This document shows, one piece after another, positions 15,900 to 24,127 of a DNA stretch of 64,000 bases. The stretch comes from Streptomyces sp. MMG1121. Its GTDB lineage: Bacteria; Actinomycetota; Actinomycetes; Streptomycetales; Streptomycetaceae. Position 1 is the first letter of the stretch. Each line of letters starts with the position of its first letter. The notes under the pieces are model-generated. The model saw only the letters and a program-made list of their open reading frames with translations. It was not told the origin of the DNA and did no database searches. Made by a program: the position numbers and the translations under genes. The stretch is from NCBI RefSeq assembly GCF_001280015.1, contig NZ_LGDV01000025.1, positions 124,001-188,000 on the forward strand, written 5' to 3'.

Positions 15900-17726
15900 T
15901 TGCCGAGCAGGTCTTCCGCGCGCCTTGCCGCGCTCACCGTCGCCGCCGTCTGTTCCGCCGCGTCGGCCGTCGCCCTCACCTCCCCCGCGCACGCCGACTC
16001 GGTGCGCATCCACGACATCCAGGGCACGACCCGGATCTCGCCGTTCGCGGGCCAGAAGGTGACGGACGTGCCCGGCATCGTCACGGCCACGCGCACGTAC
16101 GGCTCCTCCAGAGGCTTCTGGATACAGGACCCGACCCCGGACAACGACCCGCGCACCAGCGAGGGTGTGTTCGTCTTCACCAGCTCCACGCCGAAGGTCG
16201 CGGTCGGCGACTCGGTGACGGTGACCGGCACGGTCTCCGAGTACGTCCCGGGCGGCACCTCGTCCGGCAACCAGTCCGTGACGGAGATCACCAAGCCGGT
16301 GATCACCACCGTCTCCACGGGCAACGCGGTCCCGGCGCCGGTCGTGATCGACGCGAAGTCCGTCCCTGGCGCGTACACCCCGGCCGGCGACACCGCCGCG
16401 AACGGCTCCGTCAACGGCCTGCCGCTGCAGCCGTCGAAGTACGCCCTGGACTACTACGAGTCCCTGGAGGGCATGAACGTCCAGGTCGCCGACGCCCGCG
16501 TGGTCACCGGCACCGACCCCTACGCCGAGCTGTGGGTCACGGTCAAGCCGCACGAGCACCGCACCCACCGGGGCGGCACCCTCTACGGCTCCTACGACTC
16601 CCAGAACACCGGCCGGCTCCAGATACAGTCGCTGGGCTCCACCGCCGACTTCCCGAAGGCGAACGTCGGCGACACGCTTCAGGGCACCACCACGGGCCCG
16701 CTGGACTTCAACCAGTTCGGCGGCTACACCCTGGTCGCGAGCGAGCTCGGCACGCTGAAGAGCGGCGGGCTGCAGCGCGAGACCACGCGCAAGCAGTCGA
16801 GCCGCGAGCTGGCGGTGGCGACGTACAACGTCGAGAACCTCGACCCGTCGGACAGCACGTTCGACAAGCACGCCGCCGCGATCGTGAACAACCTGCAGTC
16901 GCCGGACATCGTGTCGCTGGAGGAGATCCAGGACAACAACGGCGCCAAGGACGACGGCACGGTCGACGCGAGCGTGACCGTGAACAAGCTGATCGACGCG
17001 ATCGTCGCGGCGGGCGGCCCGAAGTACGAGTGGCGCTCCATCGACCCGGTCAACGACCAGGACGGCGGCGAGCCGGGCGGCAACATCCGCCAGGTGTTCC
17101 TGTTCAACCCCGAGCGGGTGTCCTTCGTGGACCGCGCGGGCGGCGACTCCACCACAGCGGTCGGTGTCACGAAGGTGCACGGCAAGGCCGAGCTGACGGC
17201 CTCGCCGGGCCGGATCGACCCGGCGAACGCGGCCTGGAAGGACAGCCGCAAGCCGCTGGCCGGCCAGTTCGTCTTCCATGGCAAGACCGTCTTCGTGATC
17301 GCCAACCATCTGATCTCCAAGGGCGGCGACCAGCCGCTGACCTCGCAGTACCAGCCGGTCACGCGCAGCTCGGAGACCCAGCGCCACGCGCAGGCGACCG
17401 AGGTGAACGCGTTCGTCCGGGACATCCTGAAGGTCCAGAAGAACGCGAACGTCATCGCGCTCGGCGACATGAACGACTTCGAGTTCTCCGGCACCGCCAA
17501 GATCCTCGAGGGCCACGGCGAGCTGTGGTCGGCGATCAAGTCGCTGCCCAGGAGCGAGCGTTACACCTACGACTACCAGGGCAACGAGCAGGTCCTGGAC
17601 CAGATCCTGATCAGCCCGGCGATCCGGCGCGCCGGCGAGTTCCAGTACGACAGCGTGCACATCAACTCGGAGTTCAACGACCAGATCAGCGACCACGACC
17701 CGCAGGTGCTGCGGTTCCGCCCGTAG
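15900..17726 (+). CDS. Secreted endonuclease/exonuclease/phosphatase-family nuclease
   Basis: A 608-residue secreted nuclease of the ExeM/NucH type. The TTG at 15900 is the start: GGAGGG lies just before it and a Sec signal peptide follows (RSSARLAAL to cleavage after AHA, residue 32). An N-terminal OB-fold domain (about 35-200; IQGTTRISPFAGQ, GFWIQDP, VTVTGTVSEY) precedes the catalytic domain, which shows VATYNVENLDP, EEIQDNNG, ANHLISKGGD, GDMNDFEFSG and the final SDHDP. These are the family's metal-binding and catalytic residues. It likely degrades extracellular DNA for phosphate or carbon. A single PHO-like unit GTTCACTCGGC (15790-15800) lies upstream, too little to claim PhoP control. Confidence 0.87.
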   Translation: MPSRSSARLAALTVAAVCSAASAVALTSPAHADSVRIHDIQGTTRISPFAGQKVTDVPGIVTATRTYGSSRGFWIQDPTPDNDPRTSEGVFVFTSSTPKVAVGDSVTVTGTVSEYVPGGTSSGNQSVTEITKPVITTVSTGNAVPAPVVIDAKSVPGAYTPAGDTAANGSVNGLPLQPSKYALDYYESLEGMNVQVADARVVTGTDPYAELWVTVKPHEHRTHRGGTLYGSYDSQNTGRLQIQSLGSTADFPKANVGDTLQGTTTGPLDFNQFGGYTLVASELGTLKSGGLQRETTRKQSSRELAVATYNVENLDPSDSTFDKHAAAIVNNLQSPDIVSLEEIQDNNGAKDDGTVDASVTVNKLIDAIVAAGGPKYEWRSIDPVNDQDGGEPGGNIRQVFLFNPERVSFVDRAGGDSTTAVGVTKVHGKAELTASPGRIDPANAAWKDSRKPLAGQFVFHGKTVFVIANHLISKGGDQPLTSQYQPVTRSSETQRHAQATEVNAFVRDILKVQKNANVIALGDMNDFEFSGTAKILEGHGELWSAIKSLPRSERYTYDYQGNEQVLDQILISPAIRRAGEFQYDSVHINSEFNDQISDHDPQVLRFRP

Positions 17727-17733
17727 GTCCCGC

Positions 17734-18471
17734 TCAGGACTGGCTGAACACCCCGTTCAGCCAGTCCTGCCAGGCACTCTCGTTCGCCTGCGCGTCGGCG
17801 TCCGGCGCGAAGTCGTGGACGCTGATGCCGAGCGGGGCACCCCAGTGGCCGCGGCCGAAGAACCGGATGAGGGCGCTGTCGGTGCGCAGCCCGATGAAGT
17901 ACGGGTTGCGGTAGTCGAGTACGGCGTCCAGGGTCCGCCCGCCGGGTCCGCGGACGGCGGCCTTCGTACCGGCGGGCGCGTCGTCGGCGAGGCCCAGGGC
18001 GTGCGCGGCGGCGGCGAGCGCCTCCTTGGCCGCCGAGGCCGCGGGGCCGTTCAGCTGGGCGAAGACGACCGGGCGGGGAGCGAAGTGCGTGAGGTACTCG
18101 CACAGGGTGTGCAGATAGAAGTTGGTGTGCTTGCTCGCTCCGTCGTACTGGTTGTTCCAGTCGTCGGTGAAGATGCCGCTGTGGACGTAGCGCACCCAGG
18201 CGCGGCGGCCCTCGTCGCGGGGCTCGATGGTGTAGTCGAGCTGATTGAGGGACTGGGTGGGCATGCCCACGTTCTCGCTGCGGTTGGTGTAGCGGTGGGG
18301 CGGGTCCCAGGCGGTGACCGTCGACCCGAAGGGGCCCTGGCCGCCCTCCCGGGGCTCGGGCGGGTCCATCGGCCACAGATAGCCACCGGTTCCGGTGGTG
18401 ACGGCCTCCCAGACCTTCTCGGGCGGAACGTCGACCTCGAACTCGCGGACGATCTCGAATTCCTTGGACAT
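17734..18471 (-). CDS. SRPBCC (AHSA1-like) domain protein
   Basis: A 245-residue protein starting at ATG 18471, chosen over a GTG at 18489 because AGGAG lies eight bases upstream. The N-terminal half is a START/SRPBCC fold (FEIVREFEVDVPPEKVWEAVTTGTGGYLWP; later a YTIEPRDEGRRAWVRY strand pair) that forms a hydrophobic ligand pocket. The C-terminal part is a second, less clear domain. It follows an ArsR-type regulator gene with close spacing, the familiar ArsR/AHSA1 pair. The ligand is unknown. Its last codons form one arm of a terminator hairpin for the convergent nuclease gene. Confidence 0.82.
   Translation of the reverse strand: MSKEFEIVREFEVDVPPEKVWEAVTTGTGGYLWPMDPPEPREGGQGPFGSTVTAWDPPHRYTNRSENVGMPTQSLNQLDYTIEPRDEGRRAWVRYVHSGIFTDDWNNQYDGASKHTNFYLHTLCEYLTHFAPRPVVFAQLNGPAASAAKEALAAAAHALGLADDAPAGTKAAVRGPGGRTLDAVLDYRNPYFIGLRTDSALIRFFGRGHWGAPLGISVHDFAPDADAQANESAWQDWLNGVFSQS
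17735..17769. terminator. Hairpin terminator embedded in a coding end
   Basis: A perfect 15-bp stem (CAGGACTGGCTGAAC with its complement) and a 5-base loop, starting 9 bases after the nuclease stop. It lies entirely in the last codons of the convergent SRPBCC gene, so one strand codes protein while the structure ends transcription from the other side. Confidence 0.65.
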
Positions 18472-18485
18472 GGTGGTGCTCCTGC

Positions 18486-19094
18486 TCACTGATCCAGTGC
18501 GGGGGTGGGCCGGTCCTTGACCGTGGGATGGAGGGCGACGACGATCCGGTGGTCGCGGCCGTCCTCGGCATCGGGGGCGTCGTACTTGCGGATGAGGGCG
18601 CTCACACCCGCCGTCAGCTCCTGGACGAACGCCGCGCGGTCGGCGGCGGAGGCGAAGCGGACCTCGCCGTCCAGGGCGTAGGTCGCCAGCCGCTTCCTGG
18701 CCTTCGTGGCGCCGGTGATCAGCGCGCCCACGTCCCGCACCAGACGGGCGCCGAGCGCGAGCAGCCAGCGCGCCGAGAGCTGGTCACGGAAGCGGTCCGG
18801 GTCCGGCTGCACGGCGGGCAGGGCGGCCGGCGAGATGACGTACGACGCGGCGGTCGCGCGCATCAGCCGCTCGGTGACATTGCCCTTGCGGCGCTCGAAG
18901 GCCAGCTCGACCAGGCCGTGCCGCTCCAGTGCCTTGAGGTGGTAGTTCACCTTCTGCCGGGGCAGTCCGACCTTGCCGGCCAGCATCGCCGCCGACGCGG
19001 GTTCGGCGGCCAGCTCGGCGAGCAGCCGGGCCCGTATGGGGTCCAGCGACACGGCCGCCGCCTCGGGGTCCTCGATCACGGTCACGTCCAGCAT
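18486..19094 (-). CDS. ArsR-family winged-helix regulator
   Basis: A 202-residue regulator. A winged helix-turn-helix occupies about residues 15-85 (LDPIRARLLAELAAEPASAAM, RQKVNYHLKALERHGLVEL). The remainder is a longer helical domain than in small metal-sensing ArsR proteins, and there is no obvious metal-binding cysteine pair, so it probably senses a small organic ligand or acts with its partner. Its stop lies within the start region of the SRPBCC gene, so the two are co-transcribed. It likely regulates its own operon. Confidence 0.83.
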   Translation of the reverse strand: MLDVTVIEDPEAAAVSLDPIRARLLAELAAEPASAAMLAGKVGLPRQKVNYHLKALERHGLVELAFERRKGNVTERLMRATAASYVISPAALPAVQPDPDRFRDQLSARWLLALGARLVRDVGALITGATKARKRLATYALDGEVRFASAADRAAFVQELTAGVSALIRKYDAPDAEDGRDHRIVVALHPTVKDRPTPALDQ

Positions 19095-19184
19095 GCGTCC
19101 ACCCTCGCACCGAAGACTTTTTTTGTCCAGGTGGATCGACTTTTCGGCGCGGGCGCAGCCGCGGTCGCCTGAGCGTCAGCCCGG

Positions 19185-19868
19185 TCAGCCCTGTTCCCCG
19201 CGTTCGCCGAGGCGGGCGAGCTGGCTCTGGAACCAGTCGAGGCGCGCCTGCAACAGCGCGGCCTCCGCGACGAGTTCGGGCACGCCCGGCTCCGCGCCGG
19301 ACACCGCCTCGGCGGCCGGAAGTCCCTTGCCGCCCCCCTGTGCCACCACTCGCAGCCCCTGCCCGGCCAGCCGGGCGAAGCCGGCGAGCGAGACGGACGT
19401 ACCGCCGCGCACGCAGTCGGCGCAGACGGGGACGAGGGCGCGCCAGCCGGGGCGGCCCCAGCCGGCGTCGGCCAGCGCGACGGCACTGGCCCCGCAGGCG
19501 CAGGGGCCGGCGGTGGCGGCGCGCACCCGCTGCCGGGCATAGCGGAATCCGCGCTCGAAGCGGATGTAGGCGCCGAGCACGGTGACCTCGAGCAGGAGGG
19601 CCGTGCGGTGCTCGGCCGTGCAGCGCATGGCCTCGGCGGCCGCGCGGTCATGGACGCAGTGGAAGCCGCAGTCGCACAGCCGCGCGGGCGGGCGGTGCCG
19701 TCGGCCGTAGACACAGGAGGCGTCGTCGAGTACGCCGTAGGGCAGCGCGCCGCCGAGCGACACCCCGGTGAACCCGGCCCGGGTGCCGTCCTGGGACAGC
19801 ACCGGGTGGGCGATCTTGTATCCGGTCGGCGGCTCCGCCGGGCGTTCCGCCGGGAGCCGCAGTCTCAT
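19185..19868 (-). CDS. Cysteine-rich conserved hypothetical protein
   Basis: A 227-residue cytosolic protein I cannot name. It has three clusters of possible zinc ligands: CDCGFHC (about residue 68), CACG (about 122) and CADC (about 150), with further His near the first. The C terminus is a helix (ELVAEAALLQARLDWFQSQLARLG) likely to form a coiled coil. It overlaps by four bases (ATGA) the stop of a tiny upstream gene of 46 codons and so forms a two-gene unit with it. Zinc binding is an inference from spacing only. Confidence 0.72.
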   Translation of the reverse strand: MRLRLPAERPAEPPTGYKIAHPVLSQDGTRAGFTGVSLGGALPYGVLDDASCVYGRRHRPPARLCDCGFHCVHDRAAAEAMRCTAEHRTALLLEVTVLGAYIRFERGFRYARQRVRAATAGPCACGASAVALADAGWGRPGWRALVPVCADCVRGGTSVSLAGFARLAGQGLRVVAQGGGKGLPAAEAVSGAEPGVPELVAEAALLQARLDWFQSQLARLGERGEQG

Positions 19869-20005
19869 CGGGCGGCCGGGACCTCTTCGCGGGCCGGCTC
19901 GGCCGGTTCGACGGTGACGGCGTCCTCGGGGAGCGGGATCTCCTCCTCCTGGACGAGCGGCCGCTCCTCGGCGACCCCGGTGGCCAGTGCCTTGCCGAGC
20001 TTCAT
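19865..20005 (-). CDS. Small acidic protein, 46 residues
   Basis: A short gene starting MKLGKALATGVAEERP, preceded by a strong GGGAGG five bases before the ATG and overlapping the next gene by ATGA. The product is Glu/Pro-rich with a short N-terminal amphipathic segment and no membrane helix. The ribosome binding site and the translational coupling support that it is real. Function unknown; it may partner the cysteine-rich protein that follows. Confidence 0.68.
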   Translation of the reverse strand: MKLGKALATGVAEERPLVQEEEIPLPEDAVTVEPAEPAREEVPAAR

Positions 20006-20113
20006 GGTGCCTCCCATGACCTGACGTCGGTGTGACCCTTCGGCCATAGTGACCCATGAGGGGCCGAGTTGGACACAGGACCTTCGGTCACCGGCCCGTC
20101 TCATCAGCATCAC

Positions 20114-20142
20114 TTAGCCATATCTCGTAGAAGAATTAAGTA
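20114..20142 (+). promoter_or_regulatory. Possible dapA promoter
   Basis: TTAGCC (20114-20119) and TAAGTA (20137-20142) with 17-base spacing lie 34 bases before dapA in an unusually AT-rich patch (about 20110-20150). The hexamers match consensus only partly. Confidence 0.35.
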
Positions 20143-20175
20143 GAGCTTCACCGTTGCGCTGCCGAGACTACTCCC

Positions 20176-21063
20176 ATGACCAGCACACCCTTCGGCCGCA
20201 GCCTCTGCGCGATGATCACACCGTTCACCGGGGCGGGCGCCCTCGACCTGGACGGGGCCCAGGCCCTGGCCGCACGGCTGGTGGCCGAGGGCTGCGACGG
20301 CCTGGTGCTGAACGGCACCACCGGCGAGTCGCCCACCACCACGGACGCGGAGAAGACGGAGCTGATCACGGCCGTCCGGGAGGCGGTCGGTGACCGGGCC
20401 TCCCTGGTCGCGGGCGTGGGCAGCGCCGACACCCGGCACACCGTCGAGCTGGCGCTCGCGGCCGGGAAGGCGGGCGCCGACGGGGTGCTGGTGGTGACGC
20501 CGTACTACAGCCGGCCCCCGCAGGAGGCGGTGGAGGCGCACTTCCGTCAGGTCGCCGACGCGAGCGAGCTGCCCGTGATGCTCTACGACATCCCGGGCCG
20601 CACCGGCACCCGGATCGAACCGGAGACGATGCTCCGCCTCGCCGGGCACCCGCACATCGTGGCGGTCAAGGACTGCTCCTACGACTTCCTCGGCACCCAG
20701 AAGGTGCTGGCACACACGGAGTTGGCGTACTACGCGGGCTGCGACGAGCACGTGCTGGCGCTGTACGCGGTCGGCGCGGCGGGCTGTGTGAGCACGGTCG
20801 CCAACGCCGTCCCGGCCCATATGGCCGCGGTCCTCGACGCCTTCGACGCGGGCGACACCGTCCGCGCGCGCGAACTCCAGCTGCGGGCCACGCCGTTGAT
20901 CGAGGCGATGATGGGCGCGGGCCTGCCGGGCACGGTCACCGCCAAGGCCCTGCTGGCCCGGCTCGGCCTGCCCGCGGGTCCGGTGCGCGCCCCGCTGCTG
21001 CCCGCAGGCCGGGAGACGGCCGACGGACTGCTGGCGCTGTACGAGGAGTTGGCGGCGGCGTGA
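20176..21063 (+). CDS. dapA: 4-hydroxy-tetrahydrodipicolinate synthase
   Basis: A 295-residue class I aldolase that condenses pyruvate with aspartate semialdehyde, the first committed step to diaminopimelate and lysine. Key residues are present: NGTTGE near 49-54, Tyr137 (LYDIPGRTG) and the Schiff-base Lys165 (VAVKDCS). Length is normal for the family. dapD, another gene of the pathway, lies close by on the other strand. The kdgD homologue at 1266 belongs to the same superfamily but differs in its active-site neighbourhood (YQRDN in place of YDIPGRTG), which supports keeping the two assignments apart. Confidence 0.92.
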   Translation: MTSTPFGRSLCAMITPFTGAGALDLDGAQALAARLVAEGCDGLVLNGTTGESPTTTDAEKTELITAVREAVGDRASLVAGVGSADTRHTVELALAAGKAGADGVLVVTPYYSRPPQEAVEAHFRQVADASELPVMLYDIPGRTGTRIEPETMLRLAGHPHIVAVKDCSYDFLGTQKVLAHTELAYYAGCDEHVLALYAVGAAGCVSTVANAVPAHMAAVLDAFDAGDTVRARELQLRATPLIEAMMGAGLPGTVTAKALLARLGLPAGPVRAPLLPAGRETADGLLALYEELAAA

Positions 21064-21192
21064 ATCAGCGCACGCGGAGGCGTAGTCGTCGTACGGCTTC
21101 CGGTACCCGCCGGGCGGGACCACCTCGGTGCCGCCGCTCGTGACCGGCACGAGCCGCGGCACCGGCCGCCTGTCCTGCCGTACGGTGTCCCC

Positions 21193-21699
21193 GTGAGCCG
21201 CCCCCTGCTGTTCCTGGACGTCGACGGCCCCCTCAACCCGTACGCGGCCCAGGCGGAACGCCGGCCCGAGGGCTATACGACGATCCGGGTGCCGATCGGC
21301 TACCGGCGGCCCCTGCGCGTCTGGCTGAACCCGGAGCACGGCCCGGCACTGCTCGGGCTCGGCTACGAGCTGGTGTGGGCGACGAGCTGGATGGAGGAGG
21401 CCAACGTCTGGATCGCGCCGGTCGTCGGCCTGCCCGCCGACCTGCCGTACGTCGACTTCGGCGGAGGCCTGTTCGCCGAGCGTCCCGACGGCGTCCACTG
21501 GAAGACGGAGGCGATCGTGGCGTACGCCGGGGGCCGCGCGTTCGCCTGGGTGGACGACGAACAGAGCCCGGCGGACACGCTGTACGTCAAGGCCCGTCAT
21601 CCCGGCCCCGCCCTGCTCCATCACGTGAACCCGAGGATCGGTCTGCGCGCCGCCGACTTCGCGGCGCTGGCCGAGTTCGCGGCGGCCGCGCCCGCATGA
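21193..21699 (+). CDS. HAD-like hydrolase domain protein
   Basis: A 168-residue protein beginning MSRPLLFLDVDGPLNP, which contains the DxD nucleophile motif of haloacid-dehalogenase-like phosphatases (FLDVDG). Further motifs are a WATSW segment near residue 63 (motif II) and WVDDE near 117 (the acidic motif IV). There is no cap domain, so it probably acts on exposed or macromolecular substrates. It starts with GTG or the in-frame GTG at 21193, with only a weak ribosome binding site. It lies alone between dapA and the dapD terminator, and substrate is unknown. Confidence 0.78.
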   Translation: MSRPLLFLDVDGPLNPYAAQAERRPEGYTTIRVPIGYRRPLRVWLNPEHGPALLGLGYELVWATSWMEEANVWIAPVVGLPADLPYVDFGGGLFAERPDGVHWKTEAIVAYAGGRAFAWVDDEQSPADTLYVKARHPGPALLHHVNPRIGLRAADFAALAEFAAAAPA

Positions 21700-21702
21700 C
21701 GA

Positions 21703-21732
21703 AGCGCCCCGCACCACGTGGTGCGGGGCGCT
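21703..21732. terminator. Bidirectional terminator
   Basis: A perfect 30-base palindrome, arms of 15 (AGCGCCCCGCACCAC and complement), between two convergent stops. It serves the HAD-like gene and dapD. Confidence 0.75.
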
Positions 21733-21750
21733 GGTCGCTTGTGCCGTGCC

Positions 21751-22737
21751 TCAGTTGTGGCTGTGCAGGATGTCGTTCAGGCCGCCCCAGACCGCGTTGT
21801 TCGGGCGGGCCTCGACCTTGCCGGTGACCGAGTTGCGGCGGAAGAGGATGTTGGAGGCGCCGTTCAGCTCGCGGGCCTTGACGATCTGGCCGTCGGGCAT
21901 GGTGACCCGGGTGCCCGCGGTGACGTACAGCCCGGCCTCGACCACGCACTCGTCGCCCAGCGCGATGCCCACGCCCGCCTCGGCGCCGATCAGGCAGCGT
22001 TCGCCGATGGAGATGATCACGTTGCCGCCGCCGGACAGGGTGCCCATGGTGGAGGCGCCGCCGCCGATGTCCGAGCCGTCGCCGATCACGACACCGGCGG
22101 AGATACGGCCCTCGACCATCGAGGTGCCCAGCGTGCCGGCGTTGAAGTTGACGAAGCCCTCGTGCATGACCGTGGTGCCCTCGGCCAGGTGCGCGCCGAG
22201 GCGGACCCGGTCGGCGTCGGCGATACGGACGCCCTTGGGGGCCACGTAGTCCGTCATGCGCGGGAACTTGTCGATCGAGGTGACCTGGAGGTGCAGGCCC
22301 TCGGCGCGGGCGTTCAGCCGCACCTTCTCGATGTCGTCCACGGCGACCGGGCCCAGCGAGGTCCAGGCGACGTTGGCGAGGTGGCCGAAGATGCCGTCCA
22401 GGCTCTGGCCGTGCGGCTTGACCAGGCGGTGCGAGAGCAGGTGCAGACGCAGGTAGACGTCGTGGGCGTCGAGCGGCTTCTCGTCCAGCGACGCGATGAC
22501 CGTACGGACCGCGACCACCTCGACGCCCCGGCGGGCGTCCGGGCCGACCGCCTTGGCCGCGCCCTCGCCCAGCAGATCGGCCGCCTGCTCGGCGCTCAGC
22601 CGCTCGGTGCCGGCCGGGCCCGGCTGCTCGACCAGCTCGGGGGCCGGGAACCAGGTGTCGAGAACGGTGCCGTCGGCGGCGATCGTGGCAAGGCCGGCGG
22701 CGACGGCGCCGGTGGTGCGGGAAGCAGTGTCGGTCAT
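21751..22737 (-). CDS. dapD: 2,3,4,5-tetrahydropyridine-2,6-dicarboxylate N-succinyltransferase
   Basis: A 328-residue actinobacterial-type DapD. The C-terminal half is a left-handed beta helix of hexapeptide repeats ([46 protein letters not shown]), and the N-terminal part is alpha/beta. It transfers succinyl from succinyl-CoA to tetrahydrodipicolinate in the succinylase branch of diaminopimelate synthesis. Long form with an N-terminal extension, as expected in actinobacteria. Its own transcription unit ends at the palindrome shared with the HAD-like gene. Confidence 0.92.
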   Translation of the reverse strand: MTDTASRTTGAVAAGLATIAADGTVLDTWFPAPELVEQPGPAGTERLSAEQAADLLGEGAAKAVGPDARRGVEVVAVRTVIASLDEKPLDAHDVYLRLHLLSHRLVKPHGQSLDGIFGHLANVAWTSLGPVAVDDIEKVRLNARAEGLHLQVTSIDKFPRMTDYVAPKGVRIADADRVRLGAHLAEGTTVMHEGFVNFNAGTLGTSMVEGRISAGVVIGDGSDIGGGASTMGTLSGGGNVIISIGERCLIGAEAGVGIALGDECVVEAGLYVTAGTRVTMPDGQIVKARELNGASNILFRRNSVTGKVEARPNNAVWGGLNDILHSHN

Positions 22738-22810
22738 GTACCAGAACCTAACGTGAGCGGGGTCGTGGAGGCGAACCAGCGCCGGGACGTCTCACGTGCC
22801 GGGCGGGGAT

Positions 22811-23344
22811 TCAGGGGATCAGCCGAGCCAGCACGGCGCGGGCGTGCTCCTCGTCGTACGAACCGCCCGTGAGCAGCACCTGAAGGCAGATGCCGTCCAT
22901 GAGCGCGAGCAGCGCCCGGGCCGTGACCGGGTCCGTACGCCGGGCCAGCAGCGCGGCCGCGTCCTCGGTCCACTCGGCGGCGACGGGGCGCAGCGCGGGC
23001 CGGCGCAGCGCGGCGAGATACAGCTCGTACTCCAGCTCCACGCCCGTACGGTCACCGCCCATCCACGCGCCGAGCACGGCGGCCAGTTCGGCGGCGAGAT
23101 CACCCTGCCCGCCTTCCGGCAGCCGTTCGGCGAGCACCGTGGCGAAGCCCTCGTTGGCCTGCCGCAGCGCGGCCACCATCAGCTCTTCGAGGGTGGCGAA
23201 GTGGTACGTCGTGGAGCCGAGCGGGACGTCCGCCTCGGCGGCGACGGAGCGGTGACTCAGGCCGGCGATGCCGTCCCGGCCGACCACGCGGATCGCGGCG
23301 TCGATGATGCGCCGGCGCCGGTCGGGGTCGTAGCGGCGGGCCAT
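22811..23344 (-). CDS. TetR-family regulator of the SMR exporter
   Basis: A 177-residue TetR protein. The helix-turn-helix covers about residues 10-55 (RRRIIDAAIRVVGRDGIAGLSHRSVAAEADVPLGSTTYHFATLEEL). The C-terminal domain is helical with no recognisable ligand signature. Its ATG overlaps the stop of the SMR gene, so regulator and pump form one operon with the pump first. Two perfect 16-bp palindromes directly before the pump gene are the likely binding sites, giving an autoregulated efflux unit. Confidence 0.87.
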   Translation of the reverse strand: MARRYDPDRRRRIIDAAIRVVGRDGIAGLSHRSVAAEADVPLGSTTYHFATLEELMVAALRQANEGFATVLAERLPEGGQGDLAAELAAVLGAWMGGDRTGVELEYELYLAALRRPALRPVAAEWTEDAAALLARRTDPVTARALLALMDGICLQVLLTGGSYDEEHARAVLARLIP

Positions 23345-23667
23345 CAGTGGCTCGCCCCGCCCAGGTTCAGCACGACGACTCCCCCGATGATCAGCAGGAT
23401 CCCGGCGACCTTGGTGACGCTCAGCCCCTCCCCGAACAGCAGCAGCCCGAGGACGGCGATGGCCGCGGTGCCCACCCCGGACCAGATCGCGTACGCCGTG
23501 CCGATCTGCACGGTCTTCAGGGTCTGGGCGAGCAGCGCGAAGGAGACGACGTAGCCCAGGGCCGTCGCGAGCGAGGGCCAGAGCCGGCTGAACCCCGCGG
23601 TGTACTTCATCGCCGTCGTCGCGGCGACCTCGGCGGCTATGGCGCCGGCGAGCAAGAGGTATCCCAT
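23344..23667 (-). CDS. Small multidrug resistance (SMR) exporter
   Basis: A 107-residue inner-membrane protein with four transmembrane helices and the essential membrane glutamate (AIAAEVAATTAMK, Glu13). SMR proteins work as dual-topology dimers exchanging protons for cationic drugs or guanidinium. The later GTAYAIWSGVGT motif is typical of the EmrE/QacE type rather than Gdx. Expression is probably controlled by the TetR gene behind it through the operators immediately upstream of the start. One operator abuts the ATG, so the untranslated leader is very short or absent. Confidence 0.9.
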   Translation of the reverse strand: MGYLLLAGAIAAEVAATTAMKYTAGFSRLWPSLATALGYVVSFALLAQTLKTVQIGTAYAIWSGVGTAAIAVLGLLLFGEGLSVTKVAGILLIIGGVVVLNLGGASH

Positions 23668-23683
23668 GTGTACGAGCGTACAC
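23668..23683. promoter_or_regulatory. TetR operator 1
   Basis: GTGTACGAGCGTACAC, a perfect palindrome apart from the central two bases, directly touching the ATG of the SMR gene. Same half-site as the second copy at 23691. Confidence 0.7.
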
Positions 23684-23690
23684 AACGGTG

Positions 23691-23706
23691 GTGTACGGAC
23701 GTACAC
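23691..23706. promoter_or_regulatory. TetR operator 2
   Basis: GTGTACGGACGTACAC, a second copy of the same palindrome with identical half-sites. The centres of the two copies are 23 bp apart, about two turns of DNA, which suits cooperative binding of two dimers on one face. Confidence 0.7.
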
Positions 23707-23794
23707 ATGGCCGCTGGTGGACGGCCCCGGCCGAGAGCACGCGAAAGCGGCGGCACCCGCACGGGGTGCCGCCGCCTCACGCACGCGGTGGTGA

Positions 23795-24127
23795 TCAGAC
23801 GTTGAACCCGAGCGCCCTGAGCTGCTCGCGGCCGTCGTCGGTGATCTTGTCGGGGCCCCACGGCGGCATCCAGACCCAGTTGATGCGCAGCTCGTTGACG
23901 AGGCCGTCCGTGGCGGACTTGGCCTGGTCCTCGATGACGTCGGTCAGCGGGCAGGCCGCCGAGGTCAGGGTCATGTCGACGGTCGCGATGTTGGACTCGT
24001 CGACATGGATGCCGTAGATCAGGCCGAGGTTGACGACGTCGATGCCCAGCTCGGGGTCGACCACGTCCATCAGGGCCTCGCGGAGTTCTTCCTCCGAGGC
24101 CGGCTTCATCTCGACGGTGTCGCTCAT
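23795..24127 (-). CDS. sufT: SufT/MIP18-family iron-sulfur assembly factor
   Basis: A 110-residue DUF59 protein (EALMDVVDPELGIDVVNLGLIYG) with the conserved TSAACPLTD cysteine motif near residue 60. Such proteins help mature or deliver iron-sulfur clusters to targets, though the exact chemistry is not settled. It overlaps sufU by ATGA and is the last gene of the suf operon. Length and motifs are normal for the family. Confidence 0.88.
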   Translation of the reverse strand: MSDTVEMKPASEEELREALMDVVDPELGIDVVNLGLIYGIHVDESNIATVDMTLTSAACPLTDVIEDQAKSATDGLVNELRINWVWMPPWGPDKITDDGREQLRALGFNV

